Shown piece after piece: positions 1 to 9,001 of a stretch of 64,000 nucleotides of DNA. The notes beneath the pieces were generated by a model, which saw only the letters and a list, made by a program, of their open reading frames with translations, had not been told where the DNA came from and did not search any database. Where the stretch lies: NCBI GenBank assembly GCA_905188025.1, contig CAJJKI010000007.1:20854-84853 (forward strand), given 5' to 3'. Made by a program: the position numbers and the translations under genes. Within the stretch, counting starts at the first letter, position 1. Every line of letters starts with the position of its first letter. The stretch comes from an uncultured Eubacteriales bacterium. GTDB taxonomy: Bacteria; Bacillota_I; Bacilli_A; RF39; UBA660.

Positions 1-2
1 AA

Positions 3-335
3 GTAATTGTTATAGATACCATGGAATACCTCTCCAAACACATAAGCTATATCAAAGAACATACCAGTACCTATAAATTATCCTTCATAAAAAAGAATTA
101 TAAACAAAAACTAAACAATATTTCTCCCTCTAAAGAAGATACTAGCACCATCCTAGGATTATTTGGCTCCTTATCCCCAAAAGAAAAACAAAGCCTTATA
201 AGTGAAGTCCTAATGAGTACTAACCTAAACCTAATCGTAACTCCTACAGAAATAGATTTCCTAATATCCAAACTAAGTAATTTAATAGCTTCCAGTATCA
301 ACAATGCCCTTCATCGACAAATAAATCACTTTTAA
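3..335 (+). CDS. gpr: GPR germination protease (spore protease), C-terminal end, partial
   Basis: The reading frame is open to the left edge, so this is the 3' end of a larger gene; the ATG at 21 is probably internal. GPR degrades small acid-soluble spore proteins when spores germinate. The first visible residues (VIVIDTMEYLSKHI) resemble the segment after the conserved GVPTVVDA region of GPR. The tail, LIVTPTEID followed about 20 residues later by INNALH, resembles the family C-terminus. The next gene is spoIIP, the same gpr-spoIIP order as in Bacillus. The catalytic part lies outside the window, so the call rests on C-terminal similarity plus neighbourhood. Confidence 0.78.
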   Translation, partial: VIVIDTMEYLSKHISYIKEHTSTYKLSFIKKNYKQKLNNISPSKEDTSTILGLFGSLSPKEKQSLISEVLMSTNLNLIVTPTEIDFLISKLSNLIASSINNALHRQINHF

Positions 336-368
336 TTGTATATACTTATATAAAGATAAGGTGATCAC

Positions 369-1367
369 ATGGCTCATATGAAATTAAAAAAAGTCTCTAA
401 AAAAACTAAATTCAAACTAGTATTTATCCTGATAATTATCTATCTCACATTCTCATATACATTTTATAATTCTCTTAAGAATAATCAATCCTACTATAGT
501 CAAGAATTTCTAACTTATCTCCTAGAAGAAGGTAATCCCCATCTCGTAAAAGAGTATAAACTACCACGCCTCGTCAACAAAACCATCACATATCTCTTAA
601 AAATAGATCTAACTCATCCAGAAACTCTTCTAAATACCAGTATCATCTCATATAGAAAAACAAGCCATGATACTGATGAAGAATATGATATTGATTCTCT
701 AAAAGAAATAAGCTCATACATATCAGATCCCCATAAAGTAGATATCAATAACCCCATCATCTATATCTATAACTCCCATCAACTAGAAAACTATAATAGT
801 ACCGACTTATCTATCTATGGAATAACTCCCAACGTCCTAATGGCAAGCTATCTCCTAAAAGAAAAACTAAATACCAGTGGCCTAAGTACTATTGTTGAAG
901 ACACCAACTTAACAGAATTCTTAACTCTAAATAATTGGGATTATTCCAGTGCCTATAAAGCCAGCCGTATCTTCATGCTAGATAAAAAGAATACATATTC
1001 TACTATAAAGTATTATATTGATATCCACCGTGACTCAGTAAATAAAAAGCTAACTACTGTTAATATTAATAATAAAGATTATGCTAGAGTTCTCTTCGTA
1101 GTAGGCCTAGAGCACTCTAACTATGAAGCCAATCTAACTCTTGCTAATAATTTAAGCTCATTAATTGAATCTAAATATCCAGGATTAAGCAGGGGAGTAT
1201 ACAAAAAAGAAGGCCCCGGAGTAAACGGCATCTATAATCAAGATATCTCTAGTAATGTCATGCTAATCGAATTAGGAGGAGTTGATAACACCATAAGTGA
1301 AGTTGTAAACACCGTTAATGCCCTCACTGACGTCTTATCAACATATATATCAAATGAAAAAAACTAA
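369..1367 (+). CDS. spoIIP: Stage II sporulation protein P (SpoIIP)
   Basis: SpoIIP is the amidase/endopeptidase that, with SpoIID and SpoIIM, hydrolyses peptidoglycan during engulfment of the forespore. An N-terminal membrane anchor spans about residues 17-33. The catalytic domain begins near IYIYNSHQLE (131-140), with metal-ligand-type H137 and E140. It continues with HRDS (220-223), the LFVVGLEHSNYEANL block and a C-terminal LIELGG. The ATG at 369 follows AAGGTGATC with good spacing. The length of 332 residues is normal. It lies directly after gpr. spoIIM is in this window near 38 kb; spoIID is not. Confidence 0.93.
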   Translation: MAHMKLKKVSKKTKFKLVFILIIIYLTFSYTFYNSLKNNQSYYSQEFLTYLLEEGNPHLVKEYKLPRLVNKTITYLLKIDLTHPETLLNTSIISYRKTSHDTDEEYDIDSLKEISSYISDPHKVDINNPIIYIYNSHQLENYNSTDLSIYGITPNVLMASYLLKEKLNTSGLSTIVEDTNLTEFLTLNNWDYSSAYKASRIFMLDKKNTYSTIKYYIDIHRDSVNKKLTTVNINNKDYARVLFVVGLEHSNYEANLTLANNLSSLIESKYPGLSRGVYKKEGPGVNGIYNQDISSNVMLIELGGVDNTISEVVNTVNALTDVLSTYISNEKN

Positions 1368-1680
1368 TCCCCCAAAACTTATCATGCTAGTAATCATCCT
1401 AGTCTTTATTTGTGCCTACTACATATCTAATTCTGGATACTATGAATATGAATTAAAACAAAAAACTCTTCTCACTAACGAAAAAATAAAAGAATTTGAG
1501 CAAGATGTCAAAAACAATCAAAATATCGATATCAAAACCTATCTAGATCCTGAAGACACTAACTATTCAAATAAATTAACTAATGTCATCTATCAACTAT
1601 CTGATAAAGGTAATCATCTAATGCGTAGTGGTATGAAAGCCATCTTTAAAAAACTAAGTGCCCTAATTGACGATGATTAA
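1354..1680 (+). CDS. Small membrane-anchored protein after spoIIP (YqxA position)
   Basis: I do not recognise this 108-residue protein. The start at 1354 overlaps the last codons of spoIIP, which suggests translational coupling. It has one N-terminal membrane helix (about residues 9-25) and a short charged extracytoplasmic part ending in LSALIDDD. In Bacillus the gene after spoIIP is yqxA, also a small single-pass protein. Position and topology match, but I see no clear sequence identity. A role in engulfment is inference from linkage only. Confidence 0.6.
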   Translation: MKKTNPPKLIMLVIILVFICAYYISNSGYYEYELKQKTLLTNEKIKEFEQDVKNNQNIDIKTYLDPEDTNYSNKLTNVIYQLSDKGNHLMRSGMKAIFKKLSALIDDD

Positions 1681-1710
1681 ATATTAACAAATAAATGATT
1701 AAATATTAAC
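1673..1710. repeat. Direct repeat of 16 bases, 22-base period
   Basis: ATGATTAAATATTAAC occurs at 1673-1688 and again at 1695-1710. The first copy contains the stop codon of the upstream gene and the second reaches the end of the convergent ZIP gene. It looks like a small tandem duplication in the gap between convergent genes. No function is evident. Confidence 0.7.
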
Positions 1711-2456
1711 TAAACAATCCTATTAATAATTAAACTAATCATCATTACAACCATTCCTAGTATAAAAAATAATCTAGTCATCTTTTTATTATATTCTCTT
1801 CCTGTAGGTAGCAGTTTACTAAAAGCTATCTGTATCATTATTCCTGCTATAAAACTAAATAATACTCCCAATATCTTATCACTAATATATCTTCCTAAAA
1901 ATAGATAAGTAATAATAGCACCACCTAGTTCAGATAAAGCTGATACTAAAGTATAAAGAATAGCTTTTATCTTACTCCCAGTAGCATAATATATCGGTAT
2001 TGCTATACTTATTCCTTCCGGTATATTATGAAGTGCTATCGCTATACAAATAGATATTCCTAACATAATATTCTTATTACTAACAATATAAGTAACTATT
2101 CCTTCAGGAATATTATGTAAAATAATAACTATCATTGACAAAATACCCACTTTAAATAAATTATTCCCAGTACTAACTCTATCTATAATTTTATCCATTC
2201 CATAAGAAATATACATACCTATAACTATTCCTATAAAAGTAATAAGTATCACTAATATTCCTATATAACTATTTCTTAAATAATTAATTGCTTCCGGTAT
2301 TAAATCAAATATTGATACACATATCATAACACCCGATGCAAAAGCACAAGCTCCTGCTATTAAATTATCAGTATTTTTAATCTTAACAAATATCGGAATA
2401 GTCCCAATCATCGTAGCCATTCCTGCCAATGTAGTAAGTATAAAAGGATATAACAT
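1710..2456 (-). CDS. ZIP family metal (zinc) transporter
   Basis: This 248-residue, all-membrane protein of the ZIP family (ZupT/GufA-like) probably imports Zn2+ or related divalent metals. The ZIP metal-binding motif HNIPEG appears twice, at about residues 114-119 in helix IV and 143-148 in helix V. About eight hydrophobic helices are visible, and FDLIPEA near residue 50 is typical of the family. It stands alone, convergent with the spoIIP cluster. No Zur-like operator was seen. The exact metal cannot be read from sequence. Confidence 0.9.
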   Translation of the reverse strand: MLYPFILTTLAGMATMIGTIPIFVKIKNTDNLIAGACAFASGVMICVSIFDLIPEAINYLRNSYIGILVILITFIGIVIGMYISYGMDKIIDRVSTGNNLFKVGILSMIVIILHNIPEGIVTYIVSNKNIMLGISICIAIALHNIPEGISIAIPIYYATGSKIKAILYTLVSALSELGGAIITYLFLGRYISDKILGVLFSFIAGIMIQIAFSKLLPTGREYNKKMTRLFFILGMVVMMISLIINRIV

Positions 2457-2757
2457 TTTATCACCTAATAAAATATATGTCTAATTTTAAAATTATATCT
2501 TATAAAATTAAAATAATTCTTCTATCAAAAAATATATCAAATGCAAGAATAACACATAAAACCATTAATTTTATCCCATAAATTGTTCATAATAATATTA
2601 GAGAATTCTCGTAAAAAAATTTAAAAAAATTAACAAATTTTACCAAATAATCTAAACCACGATAATACAAGAATTTATAAGTATCGCCAATTTTTACTTC
2701 TTATGAAACTAAATATAATATCCATTATAATAATGTAGTCTAAAGGAGTGATAGACT
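2457..2757. other. Intergenic region between the ZIP gene and spoIVB
   Basis: This AT-rich stretch of about 300 bases has no convincing gene. It must hold the divergent promoters. TGAAAC near 2704 with CATTATA near 2731 loosely resembles a forespore (SigF/SigG-type) promoter, which would fit spoIVB, but the match is weak. Confidence 0.4.
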
Positions 2758-3729
2758 ATGAAAAAACTACCTTTATTTCTACTTATTATATATATATTTA
2801 TTCCTATATCTGTCTTTGCCTATTCTGATTATCTTCTTGCTTCCGGTCAAAATATTGGTATTGAGCTAAAGTCTGATCATCCCATCATCGTAGGATCATA
2901 CAACATTGGATCATATAATGCTCTTACCAATAGTGACCTCACAGTAGGGGACAAAATACTTAAAGTAAATGATATTTCCGTAATCTCATCACAAGACGTA
3001 TATGATCTAATCAGCAAGCAAAATAATTCATTAGCAACCATTACATATTCTAGAGATAATCAAGAATATAAAACAAACATTAAACTATATAAAGAAGATA
3101 ATATCTATAAAACAGGTTTATATATCAAAGACACTATTAGAGGTGTAGCTACGCTTACTTATATCGACCCAGAGAACAACTACTTTGGAGCTCTCGGTCA
3201 CGAAATAATTGAAAAGTCTACTAAAAGCAAATTCAATATGACAAGCGGTTCCATTTATCAGTCAACCGTTACTGGTATTACTAAAAGTACTGATGGTCAT
3301 CCTGGTGAAAAAAATGCTCGCAGTAATTCAAATGACGTCTATGGTAATGTAAAAGAGAATACCACCAGTGGTATCTTTGGTACCTATACTAGCACTCTTC
3401 CAAATACTAAAAAATATAAAGTTGCTACCAGTGATGAAATATCCTTAGGACCAGCTAAAATATTAACTGTTATTGATCAAAATAATGTCGAAGAATTTAC
3501 TATTAACATTATCAAATTAAACAAAAATTCAAAAACCAAAAACATTCTCTTTGAAGTTACTGACCAAACTCTCCTTGACAAAACAGGTGGTATCGTTCAA
3601 GGAATGAGTGGTAGTCCAATTATCCAAAATGGTAAAATTATCGGAGCTGTCAACTATGTCTTAGTAGATAAAACTAATAAAGGATATGGAATATTTATTA
3701 CTAATATGTTAGAAGAACAAGAAAACTAG
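2758..3729 (+). CDS. spoIVB: SpoIVB serine peptidase (S55), SigK checkpoint protease
   Basis: SpoIVB is secreted from the forespore and signals activation of pro-SigK in the mother cell in Bacillus. The N-terminal signal or anchor (residues 1-22) is followed by a PDZ-like domain (about 40-110) and the S55 peptidase domain (115-323). The family block GLYIKDTIRGVATLTYIDP leads to GALGH (H148, general base). GGIVQGMSGSPII carries the nucleophile, probably S284, and the end is GYGIFITNML. The start follows AAAGGAGTG. The usual recN and spo0A neighbours are absent; an XRE regulator follows instead. Confidence 0.93.
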   Translation: MKKLPLFLLIIYIFIPISVFAYSDYLLASGQNIGIELKSDHPIIVGSYNIGSYNALTNSDLTVGDKILKVNDISVISSQDVYDLISKQNNSLATITYSRDNQEYKTNIKLYKEDNIYKTGLYIKDTIRGVATLTYIDPENNYFGALGHEIIEKSTKSKFNMTSGSIYQSTVTGITKSTDGHPGEKNARSNSNDVYGNVKENTTSGIFGTYTSTLPNTKKYKVATSDEISLGPAKILTVIDQNNVEEFTINIIKLNKNSKTKNILFEVTDQTLLDKTGGIVQGMSGSPIIQNGKIIGAVNYVLVDKTNKGYGIFITNMLEEQEN

Positions 3730-3748
3730 GATTTATTTCCTAGTTTTT
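3722..3748 (+). terminator. Rho-independent terminator of spoIVB
   Basis: A perfect 9-bp stem (AAAACTAGG/CCTAGTTTT) with an 8-base loop is followed by a T run. The spoIVB stop codon lies in the left arm. Confidence 0.85.
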
Positions 3749-3993
3749 GTATAACTTTATGATATAATAATAAAAACACCGAATTCATCCAGTCAATACC
3801 CATGGCAAAAAATAATAATAGCAATTTACCATCCTTACCAATAAAAAAATAGATAAAAATAAATTCATAAACTGTGACAAACCAAAACTAAAAAATAAAA
3901 GTCAAAAACAGCCAAAATAACCAATTCTAGTATCATTTCCTGTTAAAGCATTCACGTATTTAATATAATTAACTCATGAAAAGGAGTGATTCT

Positions 3994-4704
3994 ATGAATC
4001 AAGAAAAAATTGGATTATTTATTTCCAAATGTCGAAAAGACAAAAAACTAACTCAGTCAGAATTAGCTGAAATACTCGGAGTAACTGACAAGTCCATAAG
4101 TAACTGGGAGTGTGGCCGCAATATGCCTGACTTATCCCTCTTCAAGCCTCTTTGTGAAGCTCTAGATATTTCAATCAACGACTTAATCAGTGGAGAAAAA
4201 GTATCAAATGATAAATATCAAGAAACCCTTGAAGATAATATCATAAAAACGATTGATTATACCAACAAAAAAGTATCTGCTAAAAATAATCTCTTAGGAA
4301 TAATTCTAATTACCTTTGGAGTAATGATCACTATTACTGCTATGACAATTTTCCCTAGTGAAAGTAGTTGGGGTAGTATCTATGCCATTTTTGGAGTAAT
4401 CATCTCTCTATTAGGATTAACTAGATTTACTAAAAAATTAAAACCATTATCAAAAATACTAGTAAATGTAAGCTTCCTAATTATTTCAATACTTATTCTT
4501 TTCTTAATAGACTACTTAAGTGTTATAAATATTAAACAAGCTCCAAGATTTTCCAATTATAAAATAACCGGAGAGAATACCATTTACTATGACACCCCAT
4601 TTTATGATGTCATTAGATGTAAACGTGATACCAAAGATGAATATTATAAAATAATGCCAAACACTGCCTATGATAAAGATAATACTGATAAATATTGCCA
4701 ATAA
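3994..4704 (+). CDS. XRE-family HTH regulator with membrane helices
   Basis: The N-terminal Cro/C1-type helix-turn-helix (about residues 5-60) reads LTQSELAEILGVTDKSISNWECGRNMPDL, a classic Xre motif. A linker is followed by three predicted membrane helices (about 98-118, 125-143 and 153-175) and an extracytoplasmic tail with two cysteines. The ATG at 3994 is chosen because AAAAGGAGTG precedes it; an upstream in-frame ATG at 3976 has no such site. HTH-plus-membrane regulators are common in Firmicutes and often control adjacent transport or envelope genes. The target is unknown. Confidence 0.82.
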   Translation: MNQEKIGLFISKCRKDKKLTQSELAEILGVTDKSISNWECGRNMPDLSLFKPLCEALDISINDLISGEKVSNDKYQETLEDNIIKTIDYTNKKVSAKNNLLGIILITFGVMITITAMTIFPSESSWGSIYAIFGVIISLLGLTRFTKKLKPLSKILVNVSFLIISILILFLIDYLSVINIKQAPRFSNYKITGENTIYYDTPFYDVIRCKRDTKDEYYKIMPNTAYDKDNTDKYCQ

Positions 4705-5159
4705 AAATTTTACAGTAAAAACAAAAATACTTAAAAATATTCTATAAGTTCCTAGTATAGAAACATTTTATAGATTAATTAAAAAGTATTTTATAAGTAG
4801 CTAAAATATAAGTATTCTAAAATAGATCTAGTGCAATTTATAAAAAAATAGCATAGAAGTATTCCATAAACAGTGTAATAGTAGTTTCATATCAATGCAA
4901 TCATAGAAAAACAACAATAATAATCCAAATACAATCATCAATCACAGTACTCTCTAACATAATCATACAAAAAAGGCCTCATTTTCCTAAAAAGAAATAA
5001 AGCCTTTTATTTTTTAAAATTTTATAATTTTCCAAACTACATAATATCATGCAACTCTAGTTTTTCAGCCTTTCAAAATTATCTATCTACATTTTATATT
5101 TTAATTTTTTATGTATTACTCTCATTTTCTAATATAGACCAGCATCTAAATCTAAAACC
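4705..5159. other. Gene-free AT-rich intergenic region
   Basis: There is no supported gene. Between about 4735 and 4870 a degenerate TATTyTATAA-like word recurs five or six times at roughly 25-base intervals; it may be only low complexity. The terminator at 4971-5016 closes this stretch between the convergent genes. Confidence 0.5.
4971..5016 (+). terminator. Intrinsic terminator between convergent genes
   Basis: AAAAGGC (4971-4977) pairs with GCCTTTT (5002-5008). The loop has an inner TTTC/GAAA pairing, and T-rich sequence follows. A-rich sequence before the left arm means it could also act on the minus strand. Confidence 0.7.
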
Positions 5160-6512
5160 CTATTTCTTAATCGTAGTATTCACCACATTCTCTAAAGCCG
5201 TATTCATATAAGCAATCCTAACAACTTCACCATCAGGCTTAGTAAAAGACAAAATCGTATTAGGTTCAATATACTTAAACACATCCTCCAAATATGTTGG
5301 ATCTCCTCCAGAAATGTAGTCACGATAACCTAACCAGCAAGAAGTGTTCCCAAGCTGTCTCAATTCACCAAAAGGTATTCCCGTATTTGAACTACATATC
5401 CTTAACACCTTATCCATATTAGTTCTACCATAATTATAAGCCGTTACCGCTTCCGCTACATTGTAGTTGGCACTAACTAACTCACTTTGTAAAATCATAC
5501 ATCCTACCTGAATATTACTTGATATATCTCGCACGCTTTCTTCATCAATTACAAACTTGTCATATTCATGCGTTTCAAAATTATAAGCTCTAACCGTCTC
5601 ACCAACCCATGACCATGGACCAGCCACCTGTATTTGAAATAATCCAAGTCCACCATCATAATCAACTTCAGTACTGTGAACACCTCTCTCTAATGTACCA
5701 ATTGCCAGTACTAACTCCGGATCTAGCCCATACATTTTTGCATATTTATTAACTTCATCCCCATAAGTATTAACCATATTAATATACTTCTCAGTCTCTC
5801 TCTCATTTCCTGTATCAAGTCTAAATATTCCGTTAATCTTCCCCTCATTAAATTCCTCTTTTTGAGAAGAATCATTTACTTGAGGAGTAGCCACTGGAGT
5901 AGGGGTAGGAGTAATCGTCGGAGTAGGACTAACTTCTACCATCAAAGGAGCACTAGTTAACGCCTGATTTTCTTCCACAATAGGGCTAGCCATAACTACT
6001 TCTTCTTTTGAAGATAAACTATCCACATTATCATTGTTATCAAGCTTTTCCTTCAAGATAAAAGCATTCATCGTAATAAGTGTAGCTCCAGTAACTATTG
6101 CAATTGTTTTTTTAAATAAGTTTTTTCTAGATACCTTTCTTTTCTCTAGCCTCTCATTCTCTTCATCTTCTTCATCTCTAAAAAAAATATCCTCGTCGTC
6201 GTCAACTTTCCAGTCTTCTAAAGGCTCCTCTTTCTTATCTAAAAATTTCTTATATTCCTTACTAAACTTAATCAAAATATCCGCATCAGGTGAACTTACT
6301 CTCTCAAAAGATACTTCAATCGTTCCATCATCAAATTCACGATCACTTCCTTCATATCTTTGATTAAAATCCCTAAAAAATCCTCTCGCATCCTCATCTG
6401 TTAGTACAATATTTTCTATCTGACAAAAATCATTATCTCTATAACGGAAACAAGTACAATTCCTAACCGTCATTTCTTCCTTATTAACTATATAAAAAAC
6501 TACCTTATTCAA
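5160..6512 (-). CDS. Membrane-anchored lytic transglycosylase/lysozyme-like protein
   Basis: The cytoplasmic N-terminus is acidic (DDDEDIFFRDEEDEEN). One membrane helix follows, then a Pro/Thr linker (TPTITPTPTPVATP), then an SLT/lysozyme-like domain in the last 200 residues. The LVLAIGTLERG block carries the likely catalytic Glu, and GGLGLFQIQ and AVTAYNYG are typical of SLT domains. It probably cleaves cell-wall glycan. I prefer the TTG at 6512, which overlaps the upstream stop (TTGAATAA) behind GGAG sequences. An in-frame ATG upstream at 6557 lies deep inside the DUF1292 gene. The unusual part is the long cytoplasmic acidic N-terminus. Confidence 0.82.
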   Translation of the reverse strand: MNKVVFYIVNKEEMTVRNCTCFRYRDNDFCQIENIVLTDEDARGFFRDFNQRYEGSDREFDDGTIEVSFERVSSPDADILIKFSKEYKKFLDKKEEPLEDWKVDDDEDIFFRDEEDEENERLEKRKVSRKNLFKKTIAIVTGATLITMNAFILKEKLDNNDNVDSLSSKEEVVMASPIVEENQALTSAPLMVEVSPTPTITPTPTPVATPQVNDSSQKEEFNEGKINGIFRLDTGNERETEKYINMVNTYGDEVNKYAKMYGLDPELVLAIGTLERGVHSTEVDYDGGLGLFQIQVAGPWSWVGETVRAYNFETHEYDKFVIDEESVRDISSNIQVGCMILQSELVSANYNVAEAVTAYNYGRTNMDKVLRICSSNTGIPFGELRQLGNTSCWLGYRDYISGGDPTYLEDVFKYIEPNTILSFTKPDGEVVRIAYMNTALENVVNTTIKK

Positions 6513-6732
6513 CTTTCTCCAACTCCTTATCGATAAAATTCCATTCCTCTTCATCATTAATTTCTTCCAGTATCAAGTTTCCCTTAATTATCTTATACCT
6601 GCTAGCGTAATATTCATTCTTATCACCATATATCACATAATTGTAGCCACTTTTTACATTTCTACATAGCAAAATAATATCATATTCCACCATCTTACCG
6701 TCCTGAACTATTTGTATCTTATTATCTTTCAT
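6505..6732 (-). CDS. DUF1292-like small protein
   Basis: This acidic 75-residue protein resembles DUF1292 proteins of Firmicutes: a YDIILLC-type strand, NYVIYGDKNEYYASRY in the middle and DEEEWNFIDKELE at the end. The function of DUF1292 is unknown. It overlaps the downstream transglycosylase gene by 8 bases, so the two are translationally coupled. AGGTGAT precedes the ATG. Confidence 0.75.
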   Translation of the reverse strand: MKDNKIQIVQDGKMVEYDIILLCRNVKSGYNYVIYGDKNEYYASRYKIIKGNLILEEINDEEEWNFIDKELEKVE

Positions 6733-7065
6733 CTTATCACCTAATTATATTATTTTATAATTACTCATATTTGTCAAGAAAAAGACATTCATTTTACTAA
6801 GCAACCTCAAAAATATAAGCAAAATATCAACTTCAAAGGTATTCATAAAGCCTACATCATACATGCAAAAAAAGTATACAACTGAAATACATTATTTTAG
6901 TAAAAATCACTTCTCTTGCAAAAAACACTCCCACATAAACCCTTGTAAAACCTCCATAAATCATCATTTCAAATAGTAGCCCCCCTAAAATGCCATTTTA
7001 CGACCCTGTAAAATATTTACAAACCCCCAAAGATAATATATAATAAATAATTGAGGAGGAAAGAT
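6733..7065. other. Intergenic region with promoter
   Basis: There are about 330 bases between divergent genes and I see no further gene. The promoter at 7016-7044 lies at its right end. Confidence 0.5.
7016..7044 (+). promoter_or_regulatory. SigA-type promoter for the gene at 7066
   Basis: TTTACA (7016-7021), a 17-base spacer and TATAAT (7039-7044) precede the ribosome binding site GAGGAGGA at 7053-7060. Confidence 0.75.
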
Positions 7066-7761
7066 ATGTATTTGTTTGCTAACAATAAAAATAGAATAGA
7101 AGTATATGAAGTAAAACAAATAAAAAGTGAAATTAGGGCTTATCGTGAAAAAGTTTTAGAAAAATACAAAGACCAGCCCATATTTTATGATTATCACACT
7201 AACTGGAGCAAAGCAATATTTTCTTTTCAAGACTCGCACAATATTGATATACGAGCCCTAGTTTTTAGTAGGCCAGCACCGCGTGATCATGAATTTTATG
7301 GTAAGTTCGTTCCTAGTAATCCTAAAACTCGTAAAGAAAAAGCTCGTCAAAAAGAACTACTAGAAAAGTATTTAAATGGAGAATATAAAGAAGTTCTTCC
7401 TTTTATAGTTAACCGATATAATCCAGAAAAAGAATCTTATGACGATATATACTATTTTATTGAAACCACCCCATATGGACGTGTCCCTAAAGAATGGTAT
7501 TATAGTAATCTATTATGTCTTCCCAAAGAATTATATCTCTTGCAACTATTAGAGCAAGAGTACACCTTAAGTGTTCCCCACGATGAAGATTATTCTGAAA
7601 TACTTAAAAACTATGAAAAAAAGAAAATTGGCTCAGCTAGTTTGACTAAATTAAAATTATTGATAGATACTGATATTATTCGTCAATCAAACAATAGTAT
7701 TTATGAAAGAATGTCATGTGATGAACAATTCTTGCGTCAAATAAAGCATCGTGCCAAGTAA
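7066..7761 (+). CDS. Hypothetical protein, 231 residues
   Basis: I do not recognise this family. It is a soluble, charged protein rich in Tyr, Lys and Glu, with no signal peptide or membrane helix. The segment TNWSKAIFSFQDSHNIDIRALVFSRP is followed by a Lys/Arg-rich helix and a C-terminal helical region. The ATG at 7066 has an ideal ribosome binding site (GAGGAGGA) and its own promoter. It is a single-gene unit ending at the strong hairpin at 7821-7875. Confidence 0.75.
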   Translation: MYLFANNKNRIEVYEVKQIKSEIRAYREKVLEKYKDQPIFYDYHTNWSKAIFSFQDSHNIDIRALVFSRPAPRDHEFYGKFVPSNPKTRKEKARQKELLEKYLNGEYKEVLPFIVNRYNPEKESYDDIYYFIETTPYGRVPKEWYYSNLLCLPKELYLLQLLEQEYTLSVPHDEDYSEILKNYEKKKIGSASLTKLKLLIDTDIIRQSNNSIYERMSCDEQFLRQIKHRAK

Positions 7762-7818
7762 AAAAATTAAGCAGTACCCATAGATTACCCCAAAAAAGTA
7801 ATCTTTTATTATACCATT

Positions 7819-7877
7819 AAAAAAAGAATTATAACTATCTAAGTACTAAACTATCATAGTGTTATAATTCTTTTTTA
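7819..7877. terminator. Bidirectional terminator between convergent genes
   Basis: A perfect 15-bp stem (7821-7835 with 7861-7875) has A-runs on one side and T-runs on the other, so it can terminate both strands. Confidence 0.88.
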
Positions 7878-7939
7878 TATTAATACCAGTCTTTATTAAA
7901 ACTATTTATATCCCTTACTATTAGCCATAATCCTAACCA

Positions 7940-8854
7940 TTATAATTCTCTTTTTCTTGCCTTTACCTTATCACTAATATTTGTAATATAGAATGATTCC
8001 TTAAAGTTATCATCTAGTCCCTGAATAAACTTACTTATATTATTAACTCTATCACTGCCTAGCATACCAATCATCTCTTCAAAACATAATGATAAGAATA
8101 ATAGAGTATTAATATTCTCATCTTCCTCTTGTGTCATACTATATATATCCCTTATAATAAACAAGCATTCATTATAGTATATATTTTGATAATCTCCCTT
8201 GCGTTCATAGTCAGGTATCATTTTAGGATCAAATTCATATAAAATACCTAACATTTCAAAAATGCTATTATCTCTAGTAAAGAAAGAATACTTGTCTTCA
8301 TTAAAATTATTAATTAGTTGTTGTGCCAACTTAGCTTCATTCTTATTATCAGGAATAGTATTTTCTAGACTATAAATAGCCTTCTTTATAGCCTTAACAT
8401 ATATTAAAGCTAAAGCTTCCTCCTGATGACGATACTCATCTACCTGATAATCTTCCAAATAATCTCTAAATCCACTATCAATATCCCATTCCATCGTTTC
8501 TTCAAAATGATTTATCTCATCATGTATATTGACATCTATTCCTTTATCTCTCTTTTCATAGGATAACTCTAAAAATCTTCTTGATAAAGCCCTATATACT
8601 CTTATATAATCATTATCTTCATCTAACTTATCATCAGGTATTATTCTAAGTAACCCTATAACTGTATCATAGTTCATTTCTTGATAAGCATCTATTTCTA
8701 CTAAAGTATATTCTTCAATACCCTTAATAGCATACTTAAAATCTTTACTGCCCTTCATATTATTACTTTCATAATATATTAAATTATAGTATTCATTATT
8801 AATAGAATGAGCTAAATTTACTAATCGTCTTAATAAAACAACTTCTTTTTCCAT
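7940..8854 (-). CDS. Hypothetical acidic alpha-helical protein
   Basis: The family is unknown. It has 304 residues, appears entirely helical, is acidic, and has no signal peptide or membrane segment. The ATG at 8854 is preferred because AGGAGG at 8863-8868 gives 8-base spacing; the TTG at 8860 is too close. A promoter lies at 8876-8904. Its length and helical character resemble the gene at 33617-34474; a short stretch in each (Tyr-rich, then LLRIIPDD or LNIINDC) may align, but paralogy is only a suspicion. Confidence 0.7.
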   Translation of the reverse strand: MEKEVVLLRRLVNLAHSINNEYYNLIYYESNNMKGSKDFKYAIKGIEEYTLVEIDAYQEMNYDTVIGLLRIIPDDKLDEDNDYIRVYRALSRRFLELSYEKRDKGIDVNIHDEINHFEETMEWDIDSGFRDYLEDYQVDEYRHQEEALALIYVKAIKKAIYSLENTIPDNKNEAKLAQQLINNFNEDKYSFFTRDNSIFEMLGILYEFDPKMIPDYERKGDYQNIYYNECLFIIRDIYSMTQEEDENINTLLFLSLCFEEMIGMLGSDRVNNISKFIQGLDDNFKESFYITNISDKVKARKREL

Positions 8855-8875
8855 CCCCAATACCTCCTAATCATT

Positions 8876-8904
8876 ACTTTATCACAAATAATTTTCCTTG
8901 TAAA
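8876..8904 (-). promoter_or_regulatory. SigA-type promoter for the gene ending at 7940
   Basis: On the minus strand: TTTACA, a 17-base spacer and TAAAGT, about 20 bases before AGGAGG. Confidence 0.65.
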
Positions 8905-8951
8905 TAAGCCTTATTCAAATTAACTTCCTGTAAATTTAAGTTAACTACTAC

Positions 8952-8980
8952 TTGACTATAGTTTACTTAAAGTTTATAAT
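8952..8980 (+). promoter_or_regulatory. SigA-type promoter at the head of the polysaccharide operon
   Basis: TTGACT (8952-8957), a 17-base spacer and TATAAT (8975-8980) lie 21 bases before the ATG at 9002. Confidence 0.8.
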
Positions 8981-9001
8981 TGTAATAGGTAGCGTGATTG
9001 T

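Noticed and set aside
4735..4870. Array of TATTyTATAA-like repeats
   Set aside because: The units are too degenerate and AT-rich to separate from low complexity.
6034..6363. Plus-strand open frame of 109 codons
   Set aside because: It is antisense to the acidic N-terminus of the transglycosylase-like gene; the Ser-rich product mirrors Glu/Asp codons.
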